64,000 nucleotides of DNA from Bacteroides stercoris ATCC 43183 (GCF_025147325.1 NZ_CP102262.1:1426001-1490000); one strand, 5' to 3'; positions 9,056 through 18,661 are shown, numbered from the stretch's first letter. Notes: generated from the sequence alone by a model not told the origin. Numbers and translations: made by a program.

Positions 9056-10639
9056 ATGAATCACATGAAAAATAAATCATTCATAACCTTGCTATCCGTT
9101 TCATTGCTGGCATTCTCTTCTTGCAGTGATTTTTTGGATACACTGCCCGATAGCCGCACGGAAATCAACAGTACCGACAAAATATCTCCACTGTTGGTTT
9201 CGGCATACCCAACTACTCTTCCGCTGTTGATTGGCGAGTTGTCATCGGATAACGTGATGGATAACGGTGGACAATTTGATACGGACGAACTCATCGAAAA
9301 ACTTTATTTGTGGGATTCTCCCAGCATTAGTAGTTACGATAGTCCCTATGCCCTTTGGGAAGGATGTTATGCTGCTATTGCTTCGGCTAATATGGCATTG
9401 GAAGGTATCGAAAACTTAGGTTCGCCTGCCAGCCTCAATCCGCAACGGGGCGAAGCTTTGGTGTGCCGCGCCTATTCCCATTTTCTATTAGCTAATGTAT
9501 TCTGTATGCCTTATAATCCGAATACGGCAGAAAGTCATTTGGGAATACCCTACCGTACTCGGACCGGTGACAGCGTCTATCCGGAAAATACTGAACGAGG
9601 CAGCTTGAAGAATACGTATGAACAGATTGCTGCTGACTTGGAAGCTGGACTTCCGCTCATTAAAGATGCTGCTTATGAGGTTCCCAAGTATCACTTCAAC
9701 CGTAAAGCAGCCAACGCTTTTGCTGCACGGTTTTATCTCTATTACCAAAAATGGGATAAGGTGATAGAATGTGCCAACATTGCCATCGGCAGCAATCCGG
9801 TCACAGCACTGCGTAATTGGGAGGCTGATTTCGGCGGAGTAAGTTTGGTGGACGACATCAGCAACCAATACGTGTCTGAAAAGAAACCGGCCAATCTGCT
9901 TTTAGCTGCTTTAGGGTCGCAAGTACCTATCATTACAGGTCCTTATAATACTTTGAAACGCTACGGACACGGAACCCCAATCTATACTAACGAGACTATT
10001 GACGCAGACGGTCCCTGGCATTGGAGGGGTGGACTGGTTATGAGTACTTTCATCCTCAGTGTAGTACAGAAAAATCCTTTCCCGAAACTGAAATTGTACT
10101 TTGAATACGTAGACAAGGCCAATGGCCTGTACTACCCGCACACGGTAGCAGTACCGTTTTCGGTAGATGAAACCCTACTATGCCGTGCAGAGGCTTATGT
10201 GTTGAGTGATAACCCTGACTATAGTAAGGCTTTGGAAGACATAAACTTTTGGATAGAAAGCCATAGTGCGCTGAGTAAGGACGAAGGACACGATCTGACA
10301 GAGCAAGAGGTTAATAATTTCTACAATAGCCTGCCTTATCAGCCCACCATTGTTACCAAAGACAAGGAACGCAGTGTGAAAAAGCGTCTTAACCCTGAAG
10401 GATTTACCGTAGAGCCCGGTACGGAAGAGAATCTTATCCAACTCATCTTGCAACTGCGCCGTTTGGAAACCATGCAGGAAGGACTTCGCTGGTTTGACCT
10501 GAAACGCTATGGCATAGAGTTTTCGCACAACCGTGCCGGCAACAGTCCGATTGTGTTGGGAAAAGAAGACCCGCGACGCGCCATCCAACTTCCACAAGAT
10601 GTCATCACTGCCGGCATGGAACCAAATCCTAGATACTAA
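9056..10639 (+). CDS. SusD/RagB-family surface substrate-binding lipoprotein
   Basis: Partner of the SusC at 5459-9043; it forms the lid that captures substrate at the cell surface. The protein has 527 residues with a lipoprotein signal (LLAFSSC, acylated Cys about 22 if the second Met at 9065 is the start). The N-terminal SusD-like segment SDFLDTLPDSRTEIN and TPR-like helices (ALVCRAYSHFLLANVFC, AANAFAARFYLYYQKWDKVIECA) are present. The C-terminal SusD motif appears as LQLRRLETMQEGLRWFDLKR, followed by PRRAIQLPQDVI. It is 12 bases from susC and 28 bases from the next lipoprotein gene, so it is in the same transcript. Ligand unknown. Confidence 0.94.
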   Translation: MNHMKNKSFITLLSVSLLAFSSCSDFLDTLPDSRTEINSTDKISPLLVSAYPTTLPLLIGELSSDNVMDNGGQFDTDELIEKLYLWDSPSISSYDSPYALWEGCYAAIASANMALEGIENLGSPASLNPQRGEALVCRAYSHFLLANVFCMPYNPNTAESHLGIPYRTRTGDSVYPENTERGSLKNTYEQIAADLEAGLPLIKDAAYEVPKYHFNRKAANAFAARFYLYYQKWDKVIECANIAIGSNPVTALRNWEADFGGVSLVDDISNQYVSEKKPANLLLAALGSQVPIITGPYNTLKRYGHGTPIYTNETIDADGPWHWRGGLVMSTFILSVVQKNPFPKLKLYFEYVDKANGLYYPHTVAVPFSVDETLLCRAEAYVLSDNPDYSKALEDINFWIESHSALSKDEGHDLTEQEVNNFYNSLPYQPTIVTKDKERSVKKRLNPEGFTVEPGTEENLIQLILQLRRLETMQEGLRWFDLKRYGIEFSHNRAGNSPIVLGKEDPRRAIQLPQDVITAGMEPNPRY

Positions 10640-10667
10640 GTATATAATCTACTGAATACGATAACAT

Positions 10668-11549
10668 ATGAAAAAATATATAACCTATTTTCTGATGGCG
10701 GCAGCCCTTATCGGCGGTGCCACTGCTTGCAACGAAGATGACCTGACAAAGGAGAGCAGCTTCGACAACATGACTCCATACCGTACGGCATTCGATGAAT
10801 GGTTGCTCGATAACTATGTCACCCCTTATAATATCGATTTTAAATATAAATTCGAATACAAGGAATCGGATACCGACTATAACTTGGCACCGGCCGAATT
10901 GTCCAAATCAGTAGCCATGGCCAAATTGGTAAAATACTTGTGGATTGATGCCTATGTAGAAGTTCAGGGAAACAACCGCGATTTTATATGTACATATGGT
11001 CCTAAGATGATTCATTTGATAGGTTCTCCGGCTTATGATAACGGAAAGATTACCTTGGGTACGGCAGAAGGCGGTTTGAAAGTAACTCTGTATAATATCA
11101 ACGCTCTGAACCCGAACAGCGTGGATGTAGAGATGATGAACCGCTGGTATTTCAGTACCATGCACCATGAATTTTCACACATCTTGCATCAGACCATCGA
11201 ATTTCCGCAAGACTTCTATGCTGTGTCCAGTGGAAAATATATTGGTAACGGATGGGTGAATGTCAGTGATGAAGCGGCTTTGGGCATGGGATTCATTACG
11301 GCCTACGGTGGTTCGGAAGTACATGAGGACTTTGCCGAGCTGGTAGCGAACTATGTGACCCATGATGCTGCCTGGTGGCAACAACAGTTGAAAATAGCCG
11401 ATGAGGGAGCCACATTCATTAACCAAAAGATGGAAATTGTGAGAAACTACATGAATGAAGTCTGGAATATTGACTTGGACAAATTGCGCGATATTGTACA
11501 GCGCCGTTCCGAACAAGTGAAATATATTGATTTGACAGAATTAAACTAA
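10668..11549 (+). CDS. Substrate-import-associated zinc metallohydrolase lipoprotein (HExxH)
   Basis: A 293-residue lipoprotein (ALIGGATAC, acylated Cys21) with a zinc-protease motif HEFSH at 167-171, preceded by FSTMH and followed by ILHQTIEFPQDFY. A downstream acidic segment EVHEDFAELVANYV could supply the third zinc ligand. The layout fits the family described as LP_HExxH_w_tonB, lipoprotein metallohydrolases encoded beside SusCD pairs in Bacteroidota; family membership is from memory. It lies 28 bases after susD and 12 bases before the next gene. It probably cuts protein or peptide substrate at the surface or in the periplasm before or after import. No substrate can be read from sequence. 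Confidence 0.83.
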   Translation: MKKYITYFLMAAALIGGATACNEDDLTKESSFDNMTPYRTAFDEWLLDNYVTPYNIDFKYKFEYKESDTDYNLAPAELSKSVAMAKLVKYLWIDAYVEVQGNNRDFICTYGPKMIHLIGSPAYDNGKITLGTAEGGLKVTLYNINALNPNSVDVEMMNRWYFSTMHHEFSHILHQTIEFPQDFYAVSSGKYIGNGWVNVSDEAALGMGFITAYGGSEVHEDFAELVANYVTHDAAWWQQQLKIADEGATFINQKMEIVRNYMNEVWNIDLDKLRDIVQRRSEQVKYIDLTELN

Positions 11550-11561
11550 AAGAACATATAT

Positions 11562-12857
11562 ATGAAAAAGATATATAATCTATGGATATTGGCTTTAATA
11601 TTGATTGGAGCAGGAGCATGTACCTCTGAAGTGGACGATGTTTTCGACCAATCGGCCGCCAACCGCATCAACCAGTCCATCGCCGAGTATCAGGAAGTAC
11701 TGCGTTCTGCCGGTAACGGATGGGTGCTGAATTACTATCCTGCCGCTACTAAGGCTTATGGGGGATACACTATGCTGATACGCTTTCATAAAGAGGGCAC
11801 TGCCGATGTGTCATGCGATCTCTTCCAGCCCGATAAGGTGAGTACAGGTGCTTATGATATGGTGAATAGTGCCGGACCCATGCTGACGTTTAGTACGTAC
11901 AATGAAATATTCCATTTTTTCTCAGAGCCTTCCAATGCATTGGGTATAGGCGAAGATGGTATGGGTATGGAGGGAGACAGTGACTTTCTTATCTTGTCCT
12001 GTACCTCTGACGAAGTGGTGTTGAAGGGTAAGAAGACCGGTAACAAAATGATAATGCATCCGCTGCCGGAGAATGTAGCTTGGGAAGATTACTTGCAAAG
12101 CGTTAAACAGATTACCAATGAGGCTTATCCAGCCGCTTATGAGGTGGTGATAGACGGAGTGATACAATACACAGTGACACAGCGTTATCGCAAATTTATC
12201 TTGGAAAATGCCGATGGCAGCCAGGTAAATCTGCCTTTTCACTATACACCGGAAGGTATCAGTTTCGATGAACCGTTGTCGCTAGCTACCTTGGATGTGA
12301 AAGAGTTGCGCTGGGAACAGGGTAGCATGAGCTTCACAGACGATAAAGTAACTATACGTGCCAGAGAATTGCCCAAAACTTACTCCCGCTATGAGAAATA
12401 CATCGGTGAATACTTTTTTGTGTATTACCAAGGAAATACCATGCTACCTGTAACACTGGAAGAAGAATTGTTCAATGAAAGTTATCTTATGAAAGGATTG
12501 CCGTTTGATATGCGCATACGCTACAATGCAGTGGCCGGTAGTATCAGTCTGGAATACCAAATGTTGCCTGATGGCATTGTCTTAGTACCATGGACTTTGC
12601 AGGGAGGAGGATATTTGAGCCAGACACAGGGTGTTGGTATGGAAGGTTACATGGAGGAAAAAGCAGCGCCCAACCCTGGAGACAGCCATTTGGAAGATGT
12701 AACCCAAACCGTCATCTTGCAGGATAACGGTATGTGGGGCAAGTTTTTGTGCGACTCTTTTGTGGCAATAGACAATAACACAGGTAAGGATGTCCTGCAA
12801 TTGGCTTATGTGACAGGATTCTTTCGTACATTTACACAGCAAGCGGCTTCCAAATAA
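11562..12857 (+). CDS. DUF4302-like lipoprotein of the peptidase-SusCD locus
   Basis: A 431-residue lipoprotein (LILIGAGAC, acylated Cys20). The start of the mature chain, VDDVFDQSAANRINQSIAEY followed by GNGWVLNYYP, resembles the family I know as DUF4302, whose members occur beside SusCD and HExxH lipoproteins. No enzymatic motif is visible; the rest is beta-rich. It sits 12 bases downstream of the metallohydrolase gene and 18 bases upstream of the BACON-like lipoprotein. By position it may be an accessory surface-binding protein. The family name is a recollection, and the function is unknown. Confidence 0.7.
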   Translation: MKKIYNLWILALILIGAGACTSEVDDVFDQSAANRINQSIAEYQEVLRSAGNGWVLNYYPAATKAYGGYTMLIRFHKEGTADVSCDLFQPDKVSTGAYDMVNSAGPMLTFSTYNEIFHFFSEPSNALGIGEDGMGMEGDSDFLILSCTSDEVVLKGKKTGNKMIMHPLPENVAWEDYLQSVKQITNEAYPAAYEVVIDGVIQYTVTQRYRKFILENADGSQVNLPFHYTPEGISFDEPLSLATLDVKELRWEQGSMSFTDDKVTIRARELPKTYSRYEKYIGEYFFVYYQGNTMLPVTLEEELFNESYLMKGLPFDMRIRYNAVAGSISLEYQMLPDGIVLVPWTLQGGGYLSQTQGVGMEGYMEEKAAPNPGDSHLEDVTQTVILQDNGMWGKFLCDSFVAIDNNTGKDVLQLAYVTGFFRTFTQQAASK

Positions 12858-12875
12858 CAAACATTAAAAAAAGAA

Positions 12876-14684
12876 GTGAATATGAAAAAGAATATCATCT
12901 ATCTACTCATCGCAGGATGCTCTTTGTTCTTAGGTGCCTGCAACGATGACGATACCCAATATCTGCCACCGGTAGAACTGCAAATAACGTCTTCTACGGT
13001 TGATTTCAAATCTGTTGGTGGTGATGGAACCATTGAGGTGGGCAACGCTGATCCTACTCTGACGGCTACTTCCAATGAAGAATGGTGTACCATCAAGGCG
13101 TGCAGTAATGGAGTGGTAAGCTTCTACATAGCTCCCAACGACGAAATGGAAACCCGTACAGCCACCATCTCACTGGTCATGGGCGAATCGTCTGCCAAGA
13201 TAGGCATCACACAGATGGGTATCATTACAAACTATAAGACTGACGATTTTTTCTCTTTTGCCGAAAACAAGGCTTTCAAACAGTTTATCCGTTTTGAAAG
13301 TGAAATGCCGATAACGGTGAGCATCAGTGAAGAAGCCCAAACCTGGTTGAGTTACGAAGAAGCAGAGAATGGGTATTACATCTTGGCTGATGAGAACACA
13401 GAAAGTCTGGAAAGATTGGGTAAAGTGACGCTGGAATCCGGTAGTTTGGCTAAAGAGTATAGCTTTATGCAGTATTCCAGGAGTTCTTACAACCGTTCTT
13501 GGATAGCTGATTTTAAGAATAGGGACGGATTTGCCACACAGGATGAAGTAAGTGTTATAGCCGAGAGTAATGAGGTAACTGTTTCATTCAAGAATGCAGA
13601 ACTTACTTTCAAAGGAGTCCTTAAAGACGGTGTGCTCAACGTGCCTTGCGGACAATTTCTGAAGACAGCTAATGGCTTTAAACTCTACTTGGGCGTAATC
13701 TTTGAAAACGATCAATGGGGATTGAATCCGGATATAAGCTTTACGTTAGCCCCCAGCGCACTGGAAAACGGGGATTGGGTCTTGACTCCGCAAATGGACC
13801 AGAAAATCGGATTAAAAATCAAGAGTATAGCCATAGCTGCTATGGATGAGAATGACGAATTGGCGGGAGCCATGGATCTGCTGCAAGAATTGATGCTGAA
13901 ACCCAACGGGGAAGCGCAAGAGATAGTCAAGACGTATAACGTTGCATTTACCTCGGCCGAGGGTTCCAATTATGGGCGTACTGATGATATCACGTTCAGT
14001 GACGGGAACTACACACTTGCACTTGAGATTTATGGTGAAGATTATAAATATACCAAAAGCGGTACTTATGTGGTAGGGGCGGAAGATGGATACTGCATTG
14101 ATACGAATATCGATTACACATACTTTATGAAAGGAGAAGAAAAGATAGGTATCCAATCTGGTGCAATGAAATTGAATGCTAATACGGAAACCCAAAAGTA
14201 TGAAATCAGCATGGAATTCATACTGGAGGATGGCAGCAAAGTAAATGCTACGTATGAGGGGGAAATATCAGGAAAAGGATTTGCCATTTTCGATGAACTG
14301 CAAATTCAGGTTAATAGTATAGAACAACTGAAACGCATACTTCCTAACGGCGCAGTAGATGGACAATTCTATCTCAAGGCTGCATTCAATAATTGGGATA
14401 CAGAAATAACCCTTGATTTGCGTGCAGCTGTGGGGGAGAAGGTTCTTCCCGCCGGAACTTATAACGTCGGTAACGATGGCGCTGTCGGAACGTTGGACAG
14501 CAAATTCAGTGAAATCTCAGTCTATTCGTATGGTTTCACTACCCGTAAATTTAAATCAGGCAAGGTGGAAGTCGACAAATCCGGTGAAGCATATACCTTT
14601 AAGATAGACCTTACTGATACGGAAGGACAGCGTTATGTATGTACTTTCACTTCTAAGGTTACCGATATGGATAATCCCCAATAA
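12876..14684 (+). CDS. Lipoprotein with N-terminal BACON-like domain and repeated beta modules
   Basis: A 602-residue lipoprotein (CSLFLGAC). Residues about 32-115 look like a BACON domain (ITSSTVDFKSVGGDGTIEV, SNEEWCTIKA, TATISLVMGESSAKIGITQ), an Ig-like fold common in surface binding proteins of Bacteroidota. Beyond it lies a beta-rich region with a recurring pattern: a rising G-T-Y-x-V segment, then an S-G-x-M/V-x-V strand, then an E/D-D-G-x-x-Y strand (SGAMKLNANTETQKYEISME; SGKVEVDKSGEAYTFKIDL). The same pattern recurs in the next lipoprotein, so the two probably share modules. No catalytic motif was seen. It is likely a surface binding protein of this locus. Confidence 0.72.
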   Translation: MNMKKNIIYLLIAGCSLFLGACNDDDTQYLPPVELQITSSTVDFKSVGGDGTIEVGNADPTLTATSNEEWCTIKACSNGVVSFYIAPNDEMETRTATISLVMGESSAKIGITQMGIITNYKTDDFFSFAENKAFKQFIRFESEMPITVSISEEAQTWLSYEEAENGYYILADENTESLERLGKVTLESGSLAKEYSFMQYSRSSYNRSWIADFKNRDGFATQDEVSVIAESNEVTVSFKNAELTFKGVLKDGVLNVPCGQFLKTANGFKLYLGVIFENDQWGLNPDISFTLAPSALENGDWVLTPQMDQKIGLKIKSIAIAAMDENDELAGAMDLLQELMLKPNGEAQEIVKTYNVAFTSAEGSNYGRTDDITFSDGNYTLALEIYGEDYKYTKSGTYVVGAEDGYCIDTNIDYTYFMKGEEKIGIQSGAMKLNANTETQKYEISMEFILEDGSKVNATYEGEISGKGFAIFDELQIQVNSIEQLKRILPNGAVDGQFYLKAAFNNWDTEITLDLRAAVGEKVLPAGTYNVGNDGAVGTLDSKFSEISVYSYGFTTRKFKSGKVEVDKSGEAYTFKIDLTDTEGQRYVCTFTSKVTDMDNPQ

Positions 14685-14707
14685 ATCACATTAAAAAGAC
14701 GTTTGTT

Positions 14708-16597
14708 ATGAATAAACTAACATATTATATTTTATCAGCCATTCTATCGGTATTGTTTTTCTCATCATGTTCCGATGATGAAAAGGCAGTTCCGGCGGCT
14801 GCTACCCTGAACGCCATCAAAGCTACCAGTCATTCATTGGAGTTCTCACTCACACCCCAACATGCAGACCAATGTGCTTGGATGTGCTATAAAAAAGGCG
14901 AGACGGCTCCTACAGCGGAGGATATTCTTAACGAAGGCATACTGGCCGATAACTCCGAGACAAGTATCCAACGGGCTATTGCCTTAGAGGCGGAAACTTG
15001 TTACATCATTCAGGCAGCTGTTGTGAGTCAAGGACGCTATTTACTTTCCGAGGCTCTTGAAATGAAGACACAACCGGTTTATGAAAATGATGTACCTGTA
15101 GTGAAACTGAAATTATTGGAAAAGGCAAGTTACCGTACCGACAATGAGCCTGGAAACGGTAACTATGTTATTCGCCTGGCCTCTGGGGAAATAGGAAAAG
15201 ACGACTTACCGACCAATATTGGAGACTATCTGGTTCGCCTGGATCTTTATAATGTAGCCGATAGCGACCCTTGGAACGCTACTCTGCCGGCGGGAGAATA
15301 TCATGCAGGAGAAGAGACGGCACAAATAGGTTGTTGGGATGTGGAAACAACCAATGTATTTACCCGTATTTCATCCGACCCTGCCAATGGAGTGGTTTAC
15401 AGCTACGTCACAGGAGGAACCGTACTTGTTCAGCGTAAAGGTGACACCTATACCATTGATATGGATATCGTCATGGAAGACGGAGAGCCTTTCCGAGGAC
15501 ACTTCAAAGGTGATATTATCTTTGAAAAATATGAGCCGGAAACACCACAGGGCACTTACCAGCCTTTTACGGAAGATCAAGAGGTGTCTTTCACTTTAGC
15601 CAAAGGAAGATATTACGGCAACTGGTTCTGTCCGCATGCCGATGATATGCTGTTGCAATTCTATCATGGAAACTTCAATGAAAACGAGGTACTGACCAAT
15701 GGCTATTATTTGCAATTGTCAAGCTGTTATATGCATAAATTGTTAGATTACAATATGGAAAATCCTCCACTGGAAGAAGGTACTTACCAAGTGTCTATCT
15801 TTGGAGGAAGTGCACAGGGATATATGCAAATCCCCATGACTATCAACAAAGGCCAAATTTCCGACATAAACGGGCAATATTATCCTACGGGCTCTTATTT
15901 GGAGAAAGTCGATTCCAGAACAGGCAAGAGATATATTGCCTTCCTGAACAGTGGAACCATGACCGTGACACGAAGCGGTGAAAATTATGATATTGCATTC
16001 AATTTCCAAAGTGCAGACGGTCTGAACATAACATGCAATTTCAGCGGGGCATTGCCTATGGGTAATTTTAACGACAATGACAATACGAAGCCTGCCAGCC
16101 CGATGAGCACTTTGAAGAACAATGTCACATTGGCTCTGCCCGAAGAACTGACAGAGATAGAAGCTTATTATTTGGGAGAATACCTCTATCCCGGATTGAG
16201 TTCTTGGCAAATAAATTTCTATAAAGATAAAGACGAAGAAGGGAAAGAGATAAAGTCAGAGATGATTACCATCGAATTCTTTACTGATGCGAATAAAGGA
16301 GCCACACTTCAGGAAGGGGTCTACACCATAGAACATAAGTTTGAACCTATGTATGCGCTTCCCGGATACATGATGTTCAACAAAGCAGATATCTTGTATA
16401 CCTGGTATGGAGATAAGCGCAGTGATGATGAGACAGGGGCTACAGATATATTGGCTCCTATCAAGAGTGGTACAATGACTGTAAGTAAAGAAAACGACGG
16501 TTATAAATTCGTATTCGACTTCCGGGATGATGCGGGATACGAAATAACAGGAGAATGGAAAGGTACGGTGAACGTGGTGGATAATTTTAATCCTTAA
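14708..16597 (+). CDS. Modular lipoprotein, Fn3-like N-terminus plus repeated beta modules
   Basis: A 629-residue lipoprotein (SVLFFSSC). Residues about 30-125 form an Fn3-like domain with the segment CAWMCYKKGETAPTAEDILN, which closely parallels CAYLVMEENEIMPDAQEVLD in the C11 peptidase downstream. The rest holds three copies of a beta module ending in similar strands: GTVLVQRKGDTYTIDMDIVM, SGTMTVTRSGENYDIAFNF and SGTMTVSKENDGYKFVFDF, each followed by a D-G/A-G turn and a G-x-x-x-F/W-x-G strand. No enzyme motif is seen. Its place between a BACON-like lipoprotein (23 bases) and the C11 peptidase (49 bases) suggests surface binding of the same substrate. Confidence 0.68.
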   Translation: MNKLTYYILSAILSVLFFSSCSDDEKAVPAAATLNAIKATSHSLEFSLTPQHADQCAWMCYKKGETAPTAEDILNEGILADNSETSIQRAIALEAETCYIIQAAVVSQGRYLLSEALEMKTQPVYENDVPVVKLKLLEKASYRTDNEPGNGNYVIRLASGEIGKDDLPTNIGDYLVRLDLYNVADSDPWNATLPAGEYHAGEETAQIGCWDVETTNVFTRISSDPANGVVYSYVTGGTVLVQRKGDTYTIDMDIVMEDGEPFRGHFKGDIIFEKYEPETPQGTYQPFTEDQEVSFTLAKGRYYGNWFCPHADDMLLQFYHGNFNENEVLTNGYYLQLSSCYMHKLLDYNMENPPLEEGTYQVSIFGGSAQGYMQIPMTINKGQISDINGQYYPTGSYLEKVDSRTGKRYIAFLNSGTMTVTRSGENYDIAFNFQSADGLNITCNFSGALPMGNFNDNDNTKPASPMSTLKNNVTLALPEELTEIEAYYLGEYLYPGLSSWQINFYKDKDEEGKEIKSEMITIEFFTDANKGATLQEGVYTIEHKFEPMYALPGYMMFNKADILYTWYGDKRSDDETGATDILAPIKSGTMTVSKENDGYKFVFDFRDDAGYEITGEWKGTVNVVDNFNP

Positions 16598-16646
16598 ACT
16601 TCCCGCAACAGACAATTTAACGATAATTTATTAAAATATAAAGATT

Positions 16647-18098
16647 ATGAACATGAAACGAACCTTATACCAATGGGGTGCAGGTATTTTCTTCTGCTTG
16701 TCTGCTCTCACTGCCTGTTCGGATGATGACACTCCGATGGAAGAAACCATATTGCCTCCAACACCTACCGTGACACTCACGGCCGGCGAGACCGGTTACA
16801 CCACTGTAAACATTACGTTGGAATCGACCAATGCCTTGCGCTGTGCTTATTTGGTAATGGAAGAAAACGAAATCATGCCCGATGCACAGGAAGTGCTGGA
16901 CAAAGGTATTGTGACCACTGCCAACAAGCCGATGGATATCTTGATAGAAGAACTGGATGCCAACACGCAATATGTGGTATTGGCTGCTGCCAAAGGAGAG
17001 GAAGAAAACGTGCTTGCTAGTGTAAAGATTGCAACAAAGGCTTTCTCTGTGCCCGACAAGAAGCATACGCTTATTTTCTATTACATGGGTGACAATACCG
17101 GATTGGAAACGGAAATGGAGGCCAACCTGCGCGTTATTCAGGGAGCTGCCGGGCACCTGATACGTCTGTCCGACAAAAATCAGGTAGCTGTATTCTACGA
17201 TAATGGCAAACGGTCTACATTGACCAAACTGGTCATCAATGAGGAGAATAACCGGACATCGCATCAGATTATCGAAGAATATACTCAGTCTGATCTTTCT
17301 ACAGACCCCGTATTCATGAAGAATGTTTTGCAAAAGGTGATGGAGGAAATGCCTGCTGACAGCTACGGATTAGTACTCTCCAGCCATGGTAGCGGCTGGG
17401 TGCCCAGTTCTATTTTCGACAAGCATGTCATGGCACCCAGCACCCGGTTTATCGGACAGGACGGTACTCAATACATGGAAATTCCTGCTTTGGCACAGGC
17501 GTTTGAAGGACTGAAATTCGAGTACTTGTTATTCGATGCCTGCTTCATGTCGTCTATAGAAGCGCTTTATGATCTGCGAAATGTAACCGATTATTTAATA
17601 GCTTCACCGACAGAGGTGCTGGCCGATGGATTCCCATATAAGGAAATCGTATCGCAGCTCTTCCAAAAAGATTTGAAAGGCGCTTGCGAATCATTTATGA
17701 ATAAATACAGACAAACGTCGGGTACTGTCGCACTGGTACAAAGCAATAAATTGGAAGCTTTGGCCGCTGCTGTGAAAAACGTGGTAACTGCAGTAGGAAA
17801 CAAGCAAGTGGATTTGACTGCCATTCAAGGTTATGAAGGGCTTAATCCACACCTGTTTTATGACTTGGAGCAGTATATTGAAGCACTGACCAATGACACT
17901 GATGCCTTTAAAGCGGCATTGAAAGAAGCTGTGATTTTTACAGACCACACTCCACAATTCTACAGTGCTTATAGTCAGCAACCCATCGGGCTGTCTCGCA
18001 GTTGCGGACTCAGTTGCTTTATTGACAGCCACTTGTTTCCTGATACTCAAAAAGCTTGGCTGGACACTGAATGGGCGAAAGCGATAGGTGCACGATAA
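16647..18098 (+). CDS. Clostripain-related (C11) cysteine peptidase lipoprotein
   Basis: A 483-residue lipoprotein (LSALTAC, acylated Cys24). Residues about 38-133 are an Fn3-like domain shared with the preceding gene product. The C11 catalytic domain follows: HTLIFYYMGDNTGLE at 140-154, catalytic His247 in VLSSHGSGW, catalytic Cys299 in LLFDACFMSSIEALYDL, and then IASPTEVLADGFPY. Clostripain-family enzymes cut after basic residues (Arg/Lys); that is family knowledge, not shown here. It is the last gene of the SusCD locus. With the HExxH lipoprotein it makes the locus look proteolytic. A terminator lies about 130 bases downstream. Confidence 0.87.
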   Translation: MNMKRTLYQWGAGIFFCLSALTACSDDDTPMEETILPPTPTVTLTAGETGYTTVNITLESTNALRCAYLVMEENEIMPDAQEVLDKGIVTTANKPMDILIEELDANTQYVVLAAAKGEEENVLASVKIATKAFSVPDKKHTLIFYYMGDNTGLETEMEANLRVIQGAAGHLIRLSDKNQVAVFYDNGKRSTLTKLVINEENNRTSHQIIEEYTQSDLSTDPVFMKNVLQKVMEEMPADSYGLVLSSHGSGWVPSSIFDKHVMAPSTRFIGQDGTQYMEIPALAQAFEGLKFEYLLFDACFMSSIEALYDLRNVTDYLIASPTEVLADGFPYKEIVSQLFQKDLKGACESFMNKYRQTSGTVALVQSNKLEALAAAVKNVVTAVGNKQVDLTAIQGYEGLNPHLFYDLEQYIEALTNDTDAFKAALKEAVIFTDHTPQFYSAYSQQPIGLSRSCGLSCFIDSHLFPDTQKAWLDTEWAKAIGAR

Positions 18099-18228
18099 TC
18101 TTGCTGTCAAGGAATTATCCGAATAAATGAAAGTGTGAATAAACTCTTTTTTAGGAATATTTTTTATATCATCTGTAAATTTGTGAAAACAAGCATTTGA
18201 TAATTTAATTCTCTCTAACAAGGATAAA

Positions 18229-18265
18229 GGCCGCTACCGACAGCTATTGGGTAGCGGTCTTTTTT
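18229..18265 (+). terminator. Intrinsic terminator after the peptidase-SusCD operon
   Basis: CCGCTACC (18231-18238) pairs perfectly with GGTAGCGG (18250-18257), with an extra G-T pair at the base. The loop is about 11 bases, and a run of T follows at 18260-18265. It ends transcription from the upstream operon. Confidence 0.82.
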
Positions 18266-18441
18266 ATGTCGTTTTCCACACCGTTTAATTCTTGTTGCTG
18301 CTTCCTGCACAAAGTTTGAAAAACGAAAAATATCTGTCACACTGTTATGCTCCACAAGGAAAGAGTGACCCGATAGCTTTTCCTATTGTGTAAAATGGAG
18401 GCTATGAATTGATTCTCAGTGTATTTGGGCGCTTTCCGGTA

Positions 18442-18551
18442 AATAGAGAAAGTTTCATGCGGATAAACTATTAGTTTATCCTAAGTAAACTGTTGGTTTC
18501 ACCGCATTAAACTATCAGTTTACTTAGGGTAAACTTAGGGTATTCTTAAGG
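18442..18551. repeat. 22-base-period array of short palindromes (core TAAACTATTAGTTTA)
   Basis: Copies start at 18464, 18486, 18508 and 18530, exactly 22 bases apart. The cores are TAAACTATTAGTTTA, TAAACTGTTGGTTTC, TAAACTATCAGTTTA and a decayed TAAACTTAGGGTATT. A half-copy at 18442 (ending AGTTTC) keeps the phase. The first copy extends to a perfect 9+1+9 palindrome (18462-18480). CCTAAGTAAACTG (18480-18492) is the exact inverse of 18516-18528, and ACTTAGGGTA is directly repeated at 18522 and 18533. Function unknown. The layout resembles the array at 46266-46353, whose core differs. Confidence 0.8.
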
Positions 18552-18661
18552 GAAACAGAAAGTTCCAACCAATGAAAATCTGGCTGCTTATCTTTTTATC
18601 ATAGTTGGCATGTAATGGAAAAAACATATCGTCGCTCTTATGTCGTAAAAAACACCGCTTC

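Noticed and set aside
18442..18551. CRISPR array
   Set aside because: Units of 22 bases with only about 7 bases between the cores leave no room for spacers. Copies diverge and no cas gene is near. The same holds for 46266-46353.
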